Source: Streptococcus mitis (lineage in GTDB: Bacteria > Bacillota > Bacilli > Lactobacillales > Streptococcaceae). From it: DNA of 64,000 nucleotides. Positions 1 through 9,175 of the stretch are shown piece by piece. The notes below the pieces were generated by a model. It worked only from the letters and a program-made list of their open reading frames with translations. It ran no database searches and was not told where the DNA came from. The position numbers and the translations under genes are program-made. Positions within the stretch are counted from its first letter, which is position 1, and every line of letters starts with the position of its first letter. The stretch covers positions 1-64,000 of the forward strand of contig NZ_WIJK01000003.1 of assembly GCF_009496285.1 (NCBI RefSeq), read 5' to 3'.

Positions 1-850
1 CATTTTTCATATGGTCTTCCTTCATCCGCATAAAAGTGGCATCTGGATCTGTTTTGGAAAAGCTGTTACGCCCTTCAAAAGTTTCTTGATAGTTCTCATA
101 TTTTTCAGCACGTATTGAAAAATCCTCCTTGACTTTACGCAAGACTTTCTTGAGTTTACGACGTTGGGTTTTACGTTCATCCTTTCCTTTAACGGGTGTC
201 TCCTCAATATCCTGGTTCAATTTTTCCAATTCTTCTTCAAGGACTTGAGCGAATTCAAGCAACTGCTCTGAAGAAATTGGTTCTTCTTCATCCAGCTTAA
301 TAGCTTGATGGATAAGAGGAGTGATTTCTTCTTGAAAATAGACTTGTATCTGTTCTTGAAGTTTGGCGGAGAATTTCTCTGTCGCTTTCTTCCACACGAA
401 ACTATACTTGTTGGCATTGGCTTCAATCTTAGTTCCGTCAATAAACAAGCAATCTAAGGTCACTAACTCTTCCATTTTTAAACGAAGATTAAGGTCGATG
501 AAAAGATCACGAATGAGTTCTTCCATCCCTTCAGCGACACGAAAACGATTGATGGTACGATAGCTGACAACCAACTGCCCTGTTAGGTACTGCATAGCCA
601 GATTTTCAATCATCATTTTTTCAATTTTTCGCCCAGAGAAAATCCCTTGTGAATAGGCAAATAGAAGAGTAGATACAAGCATTTTAGGGTGATAAGACGG
701 GCGACCAAAGGCATGATAGAAGGCATGGAAATGATGATCCTCCAAGGTATTGACCACTTTTTCAATAGTAAAGACGAGATGGTCTTGTGGCAAGAAAGAA
801 CAGATTTCTAGTGGTAAAGTTGTTTGATTTGTGTTATAGTGAATATGCAT
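1..850 (-). CDS. IS1182-family transposase, N-terminal part (runs off the left edge)
   Basis: An uninterrupted reading frame starts with ATG at 850 and is still open at base 1, giving about 283 residues. It begins MHIHYNTNQTTLPLEI and contains the DUF772-type N-terminal transposase part (GRPSYHPKMLVSTLLFAYSQ), followed by an acidic/basic helical linker and a stretch (LDCLFIDGTKIEANANKYSF) typical of the first catalytic block of IS1182/IS5-like DDE transposases. The rest of the DDE domain lies outside the window, so intactness cannot be judged. It is separated from the obg operon by about 130 bp holding a hairpin and a possible IS end. The family call is recognition from sequence style; other IS4/IS5-related groups are less likely. 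Confidence 0.8.
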   Translation of the reverse strand, partial: MHIHYNTNQTTLPLEICSFLPQDHLVFTIEKVVNTLEDHHFHAFYHAFGRPSYHPKMLVSTLLFAYSQGIFSGRKIEKMMIENLAMQYLTGQLVVSYRTINRFRVAEGMEELIRDLFIDLNLRLKMEELVTLDCLFIDGTKIEANANKYSFVWKKATEKFSAKLQEQIQVYFQEEITPLIHQAIKLDEEEPISSEQLLEFAQVLEEELEKLNQDIEETPVKGKDERKTQRRKLKKVLRKVKEDFSIRAEKYENYQETFEGRNSFSKTDPDATFMRMKEDHMKN

Positions 851-914
851 GGGATAGCCTTTCTAAATGGTTTATTAAGCAATTCTATTTTACCAAGACT
901 ATCGCAACCATGCA

Positions 915-943
915 AAAAGCAACGGCAAAAACCGTTGCTTTTT
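915..943. terminator. Hairpin with T-rich flank inside the IS leader
   Basis: AAAAGCAACGG and CCGTTGCTTTT form an 11-bp perfect stem around a five-base loop, with A/T runs on both sides, so it could terminate in either direction. Such hairpins at IS ends often block read-through transcription into the transposase; that role is inferred. Confidence 0.6.
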
Positions 944-979
944 TGATAGAATCGAGACACTATTGTCCCAGACTCAATT

Positions 980-1144
980 TTATGATTTGCTATTTTCAGC
1001 TTGCTTTTTAGTCCTTGCAAGTCTCAACGCTCTATTTGGATTGAGGCGATTAAACAGTTCTTCTAACTTCTTCTCATTCCAGACATCTGCTGCAGAAACA
1101 AAATTTCCATCAGCATCACGGAAAGATATCGGTTTATCTCCCAT
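980..1144 (-). CDS. Small conserved hypothetical protein (54 aa) downstream of obg
   Basis: A 54-residue frame, MGDKPISFRDADGNFVSAA..., ends in a basic tail (RALRLARTKKQAENSKS). An AGGAG ribosome binding site overlaps the obg stop codon and the ATG lies 9 bp beyond it, so it is probably translated from the obg mRNA. There is no signal peptide or membrane segment and I recognise no domain. The tight linkage, good RBS and sensible composition make it a real gene rather than chance. Function unknown. Confidence 0.65.
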   Translation of the reverse strand: MGDKPISFRDADGNFVSAADVWNEKKLEELFNRLNPNRALRLARTKKQAENSKS

Positions 1145-1153
1145 AGCTATCTC

Positions 1154-2464
1154 CTAGTCTACAAACTCAAACTCAAACTTACCGATACGAACCAAATCTC
1201 CATCCTTGGCGCCACGAGCACGGAGAGCTTCATCAACTCCCATACCACGCAACTGACGAGCAAACTTCATGACAGACTCATCACGATCAAAGTTAGTCAT
1301 GTTAAAGAGTTTGATGAGTTTTTCACCTGAAAGTACCCAAGTTGCATCGTCATCACGACTAATTTCAAATGGTTTTTCTTCTTCGTCAAAGCCATAATAA
1401 ACTTCTTCTTCCATTTCTGACTCGTCATAAAGAAGGAATTCTGGAGTCTTATCAAGGAGCTCTGCTGTTGCATCTAGTAAAGGTGCTAAACCTTGTTTAG
1501 TCAAACCTGATATTGGGAAGATTGCTGGTAATTCCTCGAACTCATCAAAGTTAGTTGCCAATTTTTTCTTGAATTCTTCAAGGTTTTCCTGACTTTCTGG
1601 CATATCCATCTTATTAGCAACAATGATTTGGGGACGCTCCATTAGACGAAGGTTGTAAGATTCCAACTCTTTGTTAATAGCTAGATAATCTTCGTAAGGA
1701 TCGCGACCTTCACTGGCTGACATATCGATGATGTGAAGGATAACGCGAGTACGCTCAATATGGCGAAGGAATTGAGTTCCCAAGCCCACACCTTGACTTG
1801 CTCCTTCAATCAAACCAGGAAGGTCTGCCACTGCAAAGGACTCACCTGATTGGGTACGGACCATACCAAGATTTGGAACGATTGTTGTAAAGTGATAGGC
1901 ACCAATTTTAGGTTTTGCAGAGGTAATTACGCTGAGCAGAGTTGATTTTCCAACTGAAGGGAATCCAACCAAACCAACATCCGCAAGAATTTTAAGTTCT
2001 AACTGTAATTCGCGCTCCTGACCAGGTTCTCCATTCTCAGAGATCTCTGGAGCAGGATTTTTTGGTGTCGCAAAACGGATGTTCCCACGACCACCACGAC
2101 CTCCATGAGCCACGATGAACTCTTGGCCGTTCTCTATCAAATCAGTGAGAACTTTCCCAGTCTCCGCATCACGTACAGTTGTACCTTGAGGCACTCGAAC
2201 AATCAAGTCTTCTGCCCCTCTACCATGCATTCCTTTGGTCATCCCTTTTTCACCCGATTGGGCTTTGAAATGACGATTGTAACGGAAGTCCATCAGGGTA
2301 CGTAAACCTTCATCTACAACAAAGACAACGTTACCTCCACGGCCTCCATCGCCACCCCATGGACCGCCATTAGGGACGTATTTTTCACGGCGAAAGGCAA
2401 CCATCCCATCGCCACCATTTCCAGCCTTGACCTTAATCTTGGCTGTATCTAAAAACATACTCAT
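1154..2464 (-). CDS. obgE: GTPase Obg/CgtA
   Basis: An essential GTPase of the late 50S assembly and stringent-response network; it acts in the cytoplasm on the ribosome. The 436 aa have the full three-domain layout: a glycine-rich Obg fold at about 1-158 ([19 protein letters not shown]), a G domain with P-loop GFPSVGKST near 168-175, the DLPGLIEGA switch and the NKMD base-recognition motif, and a C-terminal OCT domain from about 355. The length is normal for Firmicutes. It is preceded by a terminator at 2481-2503 and followed by the coupled 54-aa gene. Confidence 0.97.
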   Translation of the reverse strand: MSMFLDTAKIKVKAGNGGDGMVAFRREKYVPNGGPWGGDGGRGGNVVFVVDEGLRTLMDFRYNRHFKAQSGEKGMTKGMHGRGAEDLIVRVPQGTTVRDAETGKVLTDLIENGQEFIVAHGGRGGRGNIRFATPKNPAPEISENGEPGQERELQLELKILADVGLVGFPSVGKSTLLSVITSAKPKIGAYHFTTIVPNLGMVRTQSGESFAVADLPGLIEGASQGVGLGTQFLRHIERTRVILHIIDMSASEGRDPYEDYLAINKELESYNLRLMERPQIIVANKMDMPESQENLEEFKKKLATNFDEFEELPAIFPISGLTKQGLAPLLDATAELLDKTPEFLLYDESEMEEEVYYGFDEEEKPFEISRDDDATWVLSGEKLIKLFNMTNFDRDESVMKFARQLRGMGVDEALRARGAKDGDLVRIGKFEFEFVD

Positions 2465-2480
2465 ATTCTTTTCTCACTTT

Positions 2481-2503
2481 AAAAAGGGCTGGGAAATCCC
2501 AGT
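2481..2503 (-). terminator. Intrinsic terminator before obg
   Basis: On the minus strand CTGGGA-TT-TCCCAG is followed by CCC and a T run. It lies between the DUF4044 gene and obg, so the cpoA-side operon probably ends here. Confidence 0.7.
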
Positions 2504-2539
2504 CACCAACTATTACTACTTGCTAGAAAATCTAGCATT

Positions 2540-2674
2540 TTAAAATCTGCTAAATACACCAATGGCTGTAGCAAAGATACCTGCTAAGGTTACAAACAAC
2601 ATAATCAAAACGACGAATAGTGTCAATTTCTCAAAAAATGTTTTTTTACGTTTTCCATTATCACCAAATGCCAT
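2540..2674 (-). CDS. DUF4044-type single-pass small membrane protein (44 aa)
   Basis: MAFGDNGKRKKTFFEKLTLF opens a 44-residue protein with a basic, cytoplasmic N-terminus and one hydrophobic helix (about residues 17-40). An AAGGAGAG ribosome binding site precedes the ATG. The size and KRKKTFFEKLTLFVVL style match the DUF4044 family of lactic acid bacteria, whose function is unknown. It follows the PspC-domain gene by 30 bp and is probably the last gene of the cpoA operon, which suggests an envelope link. Confidence 0.75.
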   Translation of the reverse strand: MAFGDNGKRKKTFFEKLTLFVVLIMLFVTLAGIFATAIGVFSRF

Positions 2675-2704
2675 TATTCTCTCCTTTTCTATAATTCCCT
2701 ATTT

Positions 2705-2896
2705 TTAATATTCTTCCGAAACTGGAGCAATTGCCCATAAAATTAAGTAAGCAATAAGTCCACTACCATAACAAAAAGCTAGAACTCCCCAGATTACACG
2801 TACAATTGTAGGATCAATATCAAAATAATTAGCTAGACCAGCGCATACTCCACCGATTTTTTGATCTCGACTACTTCTCATAAATTTCTTTTTCAT
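2705..2896 (-). CDS. PspC-domain membrane protein (63 aa)
   Basis: The sequence is one PspC domain: a basic start with RSSRDQKIGGVCAGLANYFD, then a hydrophobic pair of half-helices (VRVIWGVLAFCYGSGLIAYL) and an acidic end. PspC proteins are inner-membrane stress proteins; in Firmicutes they are short, stand-alone versions as here. A good RBS (AAAGGAAATG) lies upstream. It sits 26 bp after the glycolipid glucosyltransferase gene and is probably co-transcribed with it, consistent with a membrane-state role, although no partner phage-shock genes are present. Confidence 0.85.
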   Translation of the reverse strand: MKKKFMRSSRDQKIGGVCAGLANYFDIDPTIVRVIWGVLAFCYGSGLIAYLILWAIAPVSEEY

Positions 2897-2922
2897 TTCT
2901 TCATTTCCTTTCTTTGATGATC

Positions 2923-4239
2923 CTAGTCATTCCAATAATCTCTCAAATCATTCAACTGTTTCTTAGATGCCTTTAACATTCGTTTAGAACTTTTGACTGG
3001 AACTGAAACTGCCTGTTGTGGTATATAAAATACTGTCTTTAAAATACGTTTCGTAACAGGTTCATCTGCAGTCAATTCTTTTTCAAAATTGTTTGAGATG
3101 ATAGCATCCAAATAAAACTCATGGACTCTCTTAGCAAAATTCTCAGCTGAAATTTCATACAATTTTTCAGCCAAAAGTTTCTCATCCATCTTTGGAGTTG
3201 CAATTAAAGCTTCTAAAATAGCCCCTGCTAGATCTCTCTCTTCATAATAAAGCGTTCCAAACATTTTATGATTGATGAGGTTATCAAGATAGGGATTTCC
3301 ATGAGCTATAATTGGTGTCTTGCTAGCCAAACTTTCTAGATAGGTTAACCCCTGAGTCTCACTTGTAGAAGCTGAAATGAAGAAGTCAGCAGCCTTATAG
3401 TAAAGTGCTGTCTCACTCGGAGCGATCATACCTGTAAAGATAACAGAATCCTGAATTTGCAAATCTCCTGCTTGCTCCTTGAGGTTTTCCAGATAAGGCC
3501 CATCACCAGCAACGACTAATTTCACCTTTTGTTCTTCTTTTAGAACCTCTGCAAATGCAGCTAGTACCGCCTGAATATTCTTCTCGTAAGACACACGCGA
3601 AAGGCTAAGAAGCATTTTTTCATCTTCCTTAATACCTAGTTTAACCCGTAAGTCTGCGATATGTTCTGGTCCAATCTCAGGTCGTTCAAACTTGGCTAGC
3701 TCAATCCCTGTAGGAATAACACGCTTTTCAACTTTGACCTTATAATCCGATAACAAGTCGCGCACAATTTCACTCGGACAAATCACACCATCAACATCAT
3801 GAAGGAAGCCTCTCACAAGATACCTGACCATACCTGGACGAATCAACATCCCTTTAGCGATATAGTGAACATAATCTTCGTACTGGGTATGATAGGTATG
3901 AATAACAGGGATTTTCAGCTCACGCGCTATCCAAATCCCTAATAAACCAAGAGAAAACTCAGTCTGCGTATGAATAATATCCAGCTTGTATTGTTTTGCT
4001 ATCTCAAGAGCTTTCGTAAATCCACGATAGGCGAAACGTCGATCCTTAAAGGCAAAGAAAGGAACACTAGGGATACGAATAATCTGCCAGTCTTCATAAC
4101 GATTAACATCCTTGTCTGTTGTTGTAAAGATAAAGACGGCATGTCCTTGCTTTTCAAGTTCTGTTTTTAAGGTTCGAATACTGGTCGCAACACCCGAGAC
4201 CTGCGGGAAATAAGTATCTGTAAATAAACCAATTCGCAT
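2923..4239 (-). CDS. GT4 glycosyltransferase, probable 1,2-diacylglycerol 3-glucosyltransferase
   Basis: Probably makes monoglucosyl-diacylglycerol, the first glycolipid step and the start of the lipoteichoic-acid anchor pathway. The 438 aa form a GT-B enzyme: an N-terminal Rossmann domain beginning MRIGLFTDTYFPQVSGVATS, and a C-terminal nucleotide-sugar domain with SLSRVSYEKNI, an AGDGPYLENL segment and the retaining EX7E motif (E-TQGLTYL-E). A basic C-terminal tail fits peripheral membrane binding. The RBS GAGG overlaps the end of cpoA upstream and the pair is co-transcribed. The assignment rests on similarity in style to streptococcal and enterococcal MGlcDAG synthases and on the cpoA neighbour; the sugar itself cannot be read from sequence. 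Confidence 0.85.
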   Translation of the reverse strand: MRIGLFTDTYFPQVSGVATSIRTLKTELEKQGHAVFIFTTTDKDVNRYEDWQIIRIPSVPFFAFKDRRFAYRGFTKALEIAKQYKLDIIHTQTEFSLGLLGIWIARELKIPVIHTYHTQYEDYVHYIAKGMLIRPGMVRYLVRGFLHDVDGVICPSEIVRDLLSDYKVKVEKRVIPTGIELAKFERPEIGPEHIADLRVKLGIKEDEKMLLSLSRVSYEKNIQAVLAAFAEVLKEEQKVKLVVAGDGPYLENLKEQAGDLQIQDSVIFTGMIAPSETALYYKAADFFISASTSETQGLTYLESLASKTPIIAHGNPYLDNLINHKMFGTLYYEERDLAGAILEALIATPKMDEKLLAEKLYEISAENFAKRVHEFYLDAIISNNFEKELTADEPVTKRILKTVFYIPQQAVSVPVKSSKRMLKASKKQLNDLRDYWND

Positions 4240-4247
4240 ATACTACC

Positions 4248-5291
4248 TCATTTTTTTCCTAAATCTGCTTGCTCCCGATAGAATTTTAGCCAGATCTCAA
4301 GAAGATGCTCTTCTGAATATTCTCTTGAAATGGCCTTAGCCTTTTCTTTTAATTCTTTTAGTGCTTCTGGATGCTCTCGATATTCCAAGATAGCCGCTTT
4401 CATCTCTTCTACATCACTTGTTGGTCTGTAATTTCCTTCAAGAATGACCTTGTAAAGATCTAGATCACGAAGCATAATGGGTGCTTCACAACTCGCAGCT
4501 TCTAAAATAGTCATTGGAAAGAGCTCGTTATAACTTGGAAGCAAGAAAAGATCAGCCAAGGCATAGAGTTCTCTCATCCGTTCTGGATCAACAATCCCTG
4601 GGAAAATTAGATTTTCAGGAGGGTTATCCATAATCTTTTTATAGCGCTCATAACCATCGGTTATTCCCCCAAAAGAGAAGCCACCAGCCCAAATAAAAGT
4701 GATATCAGGTAATTCCTCAGCTAGAGTGATAAAGTCATCTATTCCTTTGCGCTTCTGAACCTGACCTGCACCAACGACTACAAACTGATTCTCATCAATC
4801 CCCATATCTTTACGAAGTTGTTCGACTTGCTCTATAGGAAGTGGATGCCATTTTTCTTTGTTGACAAAATTAGGAATATAGGTCACTTTTTCACGTGGAA
4901 TTCCAGCAGCAACCAAATCCTCAATGAAGCTAGGATTGACCACAACCAGATGCTCCATACGGTCATAAAAAGAAAATACATAGCGTTTGACAATCCCCTT
5001 TAAGAAGAATGGAATCTTCAAACTACCTTCCAAGGTATCTGGTAAGAAGTGAACATAGCCAATCTTACGTCCAGAACGTTTTTTCTGAAAGGTCGAGAGA
5101 TAATAAGGAAAATCAATCGTATGAAAATGAGTAACATCCGCTTCGATTGGAAGATTTTCTGTTACGATCAGTTGGTCTTTCGCATCTCGTTTTAAAAGCT
5201 GTACCAGTTCACGGTATGCACCAGACACACCTTGGCCCGCCACTTTTTCACTTGAACTTAGCATGTTGATGCGTAATTTCTCTTTTTCCAT
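4248..5291 (-). CDS. cpoA: CpoA, glycolipid glycosyltransferase (probable GalGlcDAG synthase)
   Basis: A GT4-family GT-B enzyme recognised as CpoA, which in pneumococcus adds the second sugar to glucosyl-diacylglycerol and affects beta-lactam susceptibility. The 347 aa start MEKEKLRINMLSSSEKVAGQ; the C-terminal domain carries the VVGAGQVQKRKG loop and the EX7E motif (E-LFPMTIL-E). I chose the ATG at 5291 over an upstream in-frame ATG at 5300 because a perfect extended -10 (TGGTATAAT) ends only 7 nt before 5291. That places the transcription start at or next to the A of the ATG, so the mRNA may be leaderless. The monoglucosyltransferase gene follows after 8 bp. Confidence 0.9.
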   Translation of the reverse strand: MEKEKLRINMLSSSEKVAGQGVSGAYRELVQLLKRDAKDQLIVTENLPIEADVTHFHTIDFPYYLSTFQKKRSGRKIGYVHFLPDTLEGSLKIPFFLKGIVKRYVFSFYDRMEHLVVVNPSFIEDLVAAGIPREKVTYIPNFVNKEKWHPLPIEQVEQLRKDMGIDENQFVVVGAGQVQKRKGIDDFITLAEELPDITFIWAGGFSFGGITDGYERYKKIMDNPPENLIFPGIVDPERMRELYALADLFLLPSYNELFPMTILEAASCEAPIMLRDLDLYKVILEGNYRPTSDVEEMKAAILEYREHPEALKELKEKAKAISREYSEEHLLEIWLKFYREQADLGKK

Positions 5292-5298
5292 AGTAACC

Positions 5299-5307
5299 AT
5301 TATACCA
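5299..5307 (-). promoter_or_regulatory. Extended -10 promoter of cpoA, likely leaderless transcript
   Basis: The minus strand reads TGGTATAAT followed by seven bases and then ATGGAAAAAGAG. No clear -35 element lies at 17 bp, which fits an extended -10 promoter. A start 7-8 nt after the -10 falls on the initiation codon. Confidence 0.7.
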
Positions 5308-5332
5308 TTTTCTTCAAATAAAATCAGCAAAT

Positions 5333-5386
5333 AAAAAGAGAGATAGTATAAAAGCTGGGAATTCCTGGCGTCTACACTATTTCTCT
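5333..5386 (-). terminator. Terminator after the Fe-S assembly gene
   Basis: Outer arms AGAGAAATAGT and ACTATCTCTCT pair imperfectly around an inner GGAATTCC palindrome and are followed on the minus strand by a T run. It closes the dnaG-rpoD operon just before the cpoA promoter. Confidence 0.6.
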
Positions 5387-5399
5387 TTTCATAATATAC

Positions 5400-5729
5400 T
5401 TACTTGATACCTAAAGCGATACGAGCGTAACGGCTCATTTTCTCAACTGTCCAAGCTGGATACCAAACTAATTTGACTTCAACGTTAGTAACTTCTGGAA
5501 CATCTGTCATAGCATCATAGATTTGGTCAGTTAAAAGATCTGCCAAGGGACAACCCATGGTTGTCAAGGTCATATCAATTTCAGTCTCACCTGTATCGCC
5601 ATCAAAACGAATCTCGTAGATCAAGCCTAGATTGACAATATCAATCCCCAACTCTGGGTCAATCACTTCTTCTAGGGCTGTCAAAATACGTGTTTTGATA
5701 TTTTCGATTTGTTCTTCTGTGTAAGCCAT
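5400..5729 (-). CDS. Metal-sulfur cluster assembly factor (MIP18/DUF59 family)
   Basis: A 109-aa single-domain protein of the SufT/PaaD/MIP18 type that assists Fe-S cluster maturation in the cytoplasm. Family hallmarks are visible: EEVIDPELGIDIVNLGLIY near residues 20-40 and the TTMGCPLADLL segment with the single conserved cysteine. The ATG at 5729 is preferred over the one at 5735 because AAGGGAG lies 7 nt before it. It follows rpoD by 17 bp and is probably in the dnaG-rpoD transcript. Confidence 0.88.
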   Translation of the reverse strand: MAYTEEQIENIKTRILTALEEVIDPELGIDIVNLGLIYEIRFDGDTGETEIDMTLTTMGCPLADLLTDQIYDAMTDVPEVTNVEVKLVWYPAWTVEKMSRYARIALGIK

Positions 5730-5746
5730 CTTCATTCTCCCTTAAC

Positions 5747-6856
5747 TTAATCTTCAATGAAATCACGAAGTGGTTTGCTTCGACTTGGCTGGCGAAGTTT
5801 TCTCAAAGCTTTGGCCTCAATCTGACGGATACGTTCACGCGTTACGTTAAAGACTTTACCAACATCCTCCAAGGTACGCATTTTCCCATCATCAAGACCA
5901 AAGCGGAGACGCAAGACATTTTCTTCACGGTCAGTCAAAGTGTCTAACACTTCATCCAATTGCTCACGTAAAACGATACGAGTTGTATAGTCCACAGGAT
6001 TTTCAATCACTTCATCCTCGATAAAATCACCAAGGTGGCTGTCATCCTCTTCACCAATTGGTGTTTCAAGAGAAACCGGCTCTTGGGCAATCTTGAGGAT
6101 TTCACGAACCTTGTCAGGTGTCATATCCATGCGTTCAGCGATTTGTTCAGGAGTTGGATCTTGTCCCAACTCTTGAAGAAGATTACGTTGTTCACGAACA
6201 AGCTTGTTAATTGTTTCCACCATGTGAACTGGGATACGGATGGTACGAGCTTGGTCAGCAATGGCACGAGTAATAGCCTGACGAATCCACCAAGTCGCAT
6301 AAGTTGAGAATTTGAACCCTTTAGAGTAGTCAAATTTATCAACAGCCTTCATCAAGCCCATGTTTCCTTCTTGGATCAAGTCAAGGAACTGCATTCCACG
6401 TCCAACATAACGTTTAGCGATAGAAACAACCAGACGAAGGTTAGCTTCTGCAAGGCGTTGTTTCGCTTCGATATCACCTGCTTCAACAGCAAGGGCCAAC
6501 TCTTTTTCCTCTTCATTTGTAAGCAGAGGCACAACCCCGATTTCTTTCAAATACATACGGACAGGGTCATTGACCTTAGCAGAGGTTGAACCAATCAAAT
6601 CTTCATCAGTCAACTCTGGTTCTTCCTCAGTGCTCAAAACACGCGCACTTGGATTTCCTTCGTTGTCCGTAATTGAGATACCAGCATCTTGAATACGTTG
6701 CAAAAGATTCTCAATACCTTCCACATCTAAAGTGAAGGGAATTACGAGGGCGTTATTGATTTCATCATCAGTTGCTGTACCAGTTTTTTTATGATTGCGA
6801 ATAAACTCCGCTACTTGGACGTCAAAGGTTGTTACTTCTTTTTGTTTTGTTGCCAT
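5747..6856 (-). CDS. rpoD: Primary sigma factor (sigma-70/sigma-A)
   Basis: The housekeeping sigma subunit of RNA polymerase. The 369 aa carry a short region 1.1, region 1.2 ([16 protein letters not shown]), region 2 with the -10 recognition helix ([16 protein letters not shown]), region 3 ([13 protein letters not shown]) and region 4 with the -35 helix-turn-helix ([20 protein letters not shown]). The length is typical of streptococcal RpoD. The start lies 2 bp after the dnaG stop, the classical dnaG-rpoD macromolecular synthesis arrangement. Confidence 0.98.
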   Translation of the reverse strand: MATKQKEVTTFDVQVAEFIRNHKKTGTATDDEINNALVIPFTLDVEGIENLLQRIQDAGISITDNEGNPSARVLSTEEEPELTDEDLIGSTSAKVNDPVRMYLKEIGVVPLLTNEEEKELALAVEAGDIEAKQRLAEANLRLVVSIAKRYVGRGMQFLDLIQEGNMGLMKAVDKFDYSKGFKFSTYATWWIRQAITRAIADQARTIRIPVHMVETINKLVREQRNLLQELGQDPTPEQIAERMDMTPDKVREILKIAQEPVSLETPIGEEDDSHLGDFIEDEVIENPVDYTTRIVLREQLDEVLDTLTDREENVLRLRFGLDDGKMRTLEDVGKVFNVTRERIRQIEAKALRKLRQPSRSKPLRDFIED

Positions 6857-6858
6857 TC

Positions 6859-8619
6859 TTACTCCATTCTTCTTTTTTGGGCAATTAAGCGTTCTAGCTC
6901 TTCTAATGCGGTGTCTGTATCACCGACATGGCTAGCTTCCTGAACTTTCTTTTTAATTTGCAGATTTTCCTGATTCAAAAGAGCTCTTTTTCGAGACTCT
7001 TCCACTTCAGCTAACTCGTGAGGGGACATCTCAGGTGGCAAATCTAAGGCTAGGACTTGATACCAAGCACTCTCCACTTCTCTGGTCTGATGAGCCAAAT
7101 CCTCAGACGAGATACTTCCATTATCAATCAAGAGTCCATACAAGGTCTGAAACTCTGGAGTTTCAAAGATAAAATCCTCTCTTAAGCGATAGTCATTAAG
7201 CACCAAGGGATGTTCCATCATTCGGTAGAGGATATGGGCTTCCGCTCTCATCACTGCTGTCAGCTGCTTGGTAACAGACATAGTGACAGGACTTGGACTA
7301 TAGGTCTCCTTGACCTTCTCCTTTCTCTGTCTGACACGACTTTCATTGACAATATGTTCGACTTGCTGATAGTCAAAAGATGGCAAGTGATCCGTCAAAA
7401 TGTGAATGTAGGAATTCTGAGCTGTGATAGAGGGTTCCTTTGCAATTAAGGGGGCAATTTTCTCTATAAATTCAATCTGAGCTTGTAGATTTTCACTGTT
7501 TTCCGGTCTGAAATGATGAATGTAAAACTCAACAGGACTGATACGTGTATTGGTTAAGAGATAAGCCAAGTCTTGAGGAGAGTTTTTCTGCAAATATTCA
7601 TCCGGATCCATTGCGTCAGGAATCTGAACGACTTGGACAGGTAAATCTTTAAGTTCATCCAAGGCCTTAGCTGTGGCAGCTTGCCCAGCCTTATCTCCGT
7701 CATAGGTGACGATCACTTTTTTGGTAAAGCGTTTCAGATGCTCCACATGTTCACTCGTCAGTGCGGTACCCATAGAAGCAACTGCATTTTCAATACCAGC
7801 ACGATAAGCCGCAATGACATCCATAAATCCTTCCATCAGGTAGATTTCAGGAGCCTTGCCCGATCCTTTTTTTACCCTCTCCAAATGATATAATTCGTAA
7901 CTTTTGTTAAAAATTGCCGTCGCTCGACTATTTTTATACTTTCCAGTTTGAGAATCGGCCTCTTGCCATACACGACCAGAAAAGGCAATCACCTTTCCTT
8001 GATCATTTGAAAGAGGAAACATAATGCGATTATGAAAGGTATCAAAGAATTGGTTACTCTCAGATAGATAAAACAAACCTGAATCCAGCAAGTCCTTCTC
8101 ACTATAATCATCTGCTAAACGTTGATAGAGATAAGAGCGTTCTGCTGGAGCCAAACCAATCATAAAATGCTTGAGAACATCATCTGTTAAGCCACGTTTA
8201 TAGAGATAGTTTCTCGCCTCTTCACCCATCTTAGTTGTCATGAGGATGGCATGATAAAACCGAGCAGCCTTGTCATGCATATCGTAGAGATTTTGATGGG
8301 GCGACCTAGGCTGTATAGAACTATGAACAGGCGCTGCCATCTGAATCCCAAGTCTCTCAGCTAATATCCTCACCGCATCCGCAAAGGTTACTTGTTGATA
8401 CTCCTCGATGAACTTAAAGACGTCTCCAGAACGACCACAGCCAAAACAGTGGTAAAATTGCTTATCTTCAACCACGTTAAAGGAAGGGGTCTTTTCACCA
8501 TGAAAAGGACAGAGCCCTAAAAAGTTCCGTCCAGATTTTTGTAAAGAAATCACTTCTCCTATGATTTCGACAATATTGGTATTGTTTTTGATCTCTTCGA
8601 TGAGTCTCTTGTCAACCAT
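6859..8619 (-). CDS. dnaG: DNA primase DnaG
   Basis: Makes RNA primers at the replication fork. The 586 aa contain the CHC2 zinc finger (Cys37, His40, Cys58, Cys61, within [11 protein letters not shown] and FYHCFGCG), the RNA polymerase core (FSGRVW), the TOPRIM acidic motifs ([16 protein letters not shown] and VTYDGDKAG) and a C-terminal helicase-interaction domain. The ATG at 8619 is chosen because GGAGG lies 8 nt before it; a longer in-frame start at 8634 has no RBS. It is the first gene of a dnaG-rpoD-DUF59 operon. Confidence 0.97.
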   Translation of the reverse strand: MVDKRLIEEIKNNTNIVEIIGEVISLQKSGRNFLGLCPFHGEKTPSFNVVEDKQFYHCFGCGRSGDVFKFIEEYQQVTFADAVRILAERLGIQMAAPVHSSIQPRSPHQNLYDMHDKAARFYHAILMTTKMGEEARNYLYKRGLTDDVLKHFMIGLAPAERSYLYQRLADDYSEKDLLDSGLFYLSESNQFFDTFHNRIMFPLSNDQGKVIAFSGRVWQEADSQTGKYKNSRATAIFNKSYELYHLERVKKGSGKAPEIYLMEGFMDVIAAYRAGIENAVASMGTALTSEHVEHLKRFTKKVIVTYDGDKAGQAATAKALDELKDLPVQVVQIPDAMDPDEYLQKNSPQDLAYLLTNTRISPVEFYIHHFRPENSENLQAQIEFIEKIAPLIAKEPSITAQNSYIHILTDHLPSFDYQQVEHIVNESRVRQRKEKVKETYSPSPVTMSVTKQLTAVMRAEAHILYRMMEHPLVLNDYRLREDFIFETPEFQTLYGLLIDNGSISSEDLAHQTREVESAWYQVLALDLPPEMSPHELAEVEESRKRALLNQENLQIKKKVQEASHVGDTDTALEELERLIAQKRRME

Positions 8620-8656
8620 AGACAATACCTCCATTTTATCACAGTTTACTCTAACT

Positions 8657-8685
8657 AGTATAGCTTATTTCTGAAAAAAAGTAAA
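8657..8685 (-). promoter_or_regulatory. Promoter of dnaG-rpoD
   Basis: On the minus strand TTTACT (8680-8685), a 17-bp spacer and TATACT (8657-8662) lie about 40 bp before the dnaG ATG. Confidence 0.6.
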
Positions 8686-8722
8686 CCATTTCATACACTT
8701 TACATGAGACTATTTCATAAAA

Positions 8723-9106
8723 CTAGCTAGTCACTTTCTCTACTTTTACATCATTTTCAGATACAATATCCACTAAAAAATGCGTCGACATTAATTTGTA
8801 GTGATGGAGCTTTTTATTAACTATATTTGCAGAAGCGACTAAGTCACCAAATTCTGCATTCTCGACTTCATAGATATAGTTGGTCAGATAACGTGGTCTG
8901 TTCTTTGCTAATCCTTGCTCCCAGTAACTATCTATTAATTCTAAACTTTCCTGGACTGAACGGAAAGCCCAAACTTTTGTAAAGGTAAATTTAAATTTTT
9001 CCGAATCTTCCAAGTAGGCAATTAGAGTATCCCCGTCTATATTTATCTCGATACCATAGTCGCCAAAAGGGATGAAGCCCGGTTTAATTTCCGTCCATTT
9101 TTCCAT
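8723..9106 (-). CDS. Hypothetical protein (127 aa), related to the neighbouring 141-aa protein
   Basis: A soluble, acidic, mixed alpha/beta protein starting MEKWTEIKPGFIPFGDYGIE. The start is set by TTGGAG 7 nt upstream; the frame itself is open further. It shares a pattern with the next gene upstream: W(T/V)E at the start, a central region with regularly spaced aromatics, then (T/Q)N.IYEV.N and a C-terminal block ending in V.I.VS.N. The two look like diverged paralogues. I recognise no named family. Its place in a run of small unknown genes with TipC proteins suggests an immunity-type role; this is inference only. Confidence 0.7.
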   Translation of the reverse strand: MEKWTEIKPGFIPFGDYGIEINIDGDTLIAYLEDSEKFKFTFTKVWAFRSVQESLELIDSYWEQGLAKNRPRYLTNYIYEVENAEFGDLVASANIVNKKLHHYKLMSTHFLVDIVSENDVKVEKVTS

Positions 9107-9175
9107 ATCAATTCTCCAAGTTCTATTTTCTGATAATTGTACTACAGCGGTGTACATGTTTATTTAGCAAATTTT

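Larger units (their letters stand above)
1..977 (-). mobile_element. Insertion sequence, IS1182-like, left part only
   Basis: The element consists of the transposase frame (1-850) plus about 125 bp of leader. A likely outer end is the 15-mer at 963-977, which reads TTGAGTCTGGGACAA on the minus strand. It falls three bases beyond the stop codon of the obg-linked 54-aa gene, so the insertion did not disrupt that gene. The opposite end is outside the window, so inverted repeats and a target duplication could not be checked. Confidence 0.45.
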
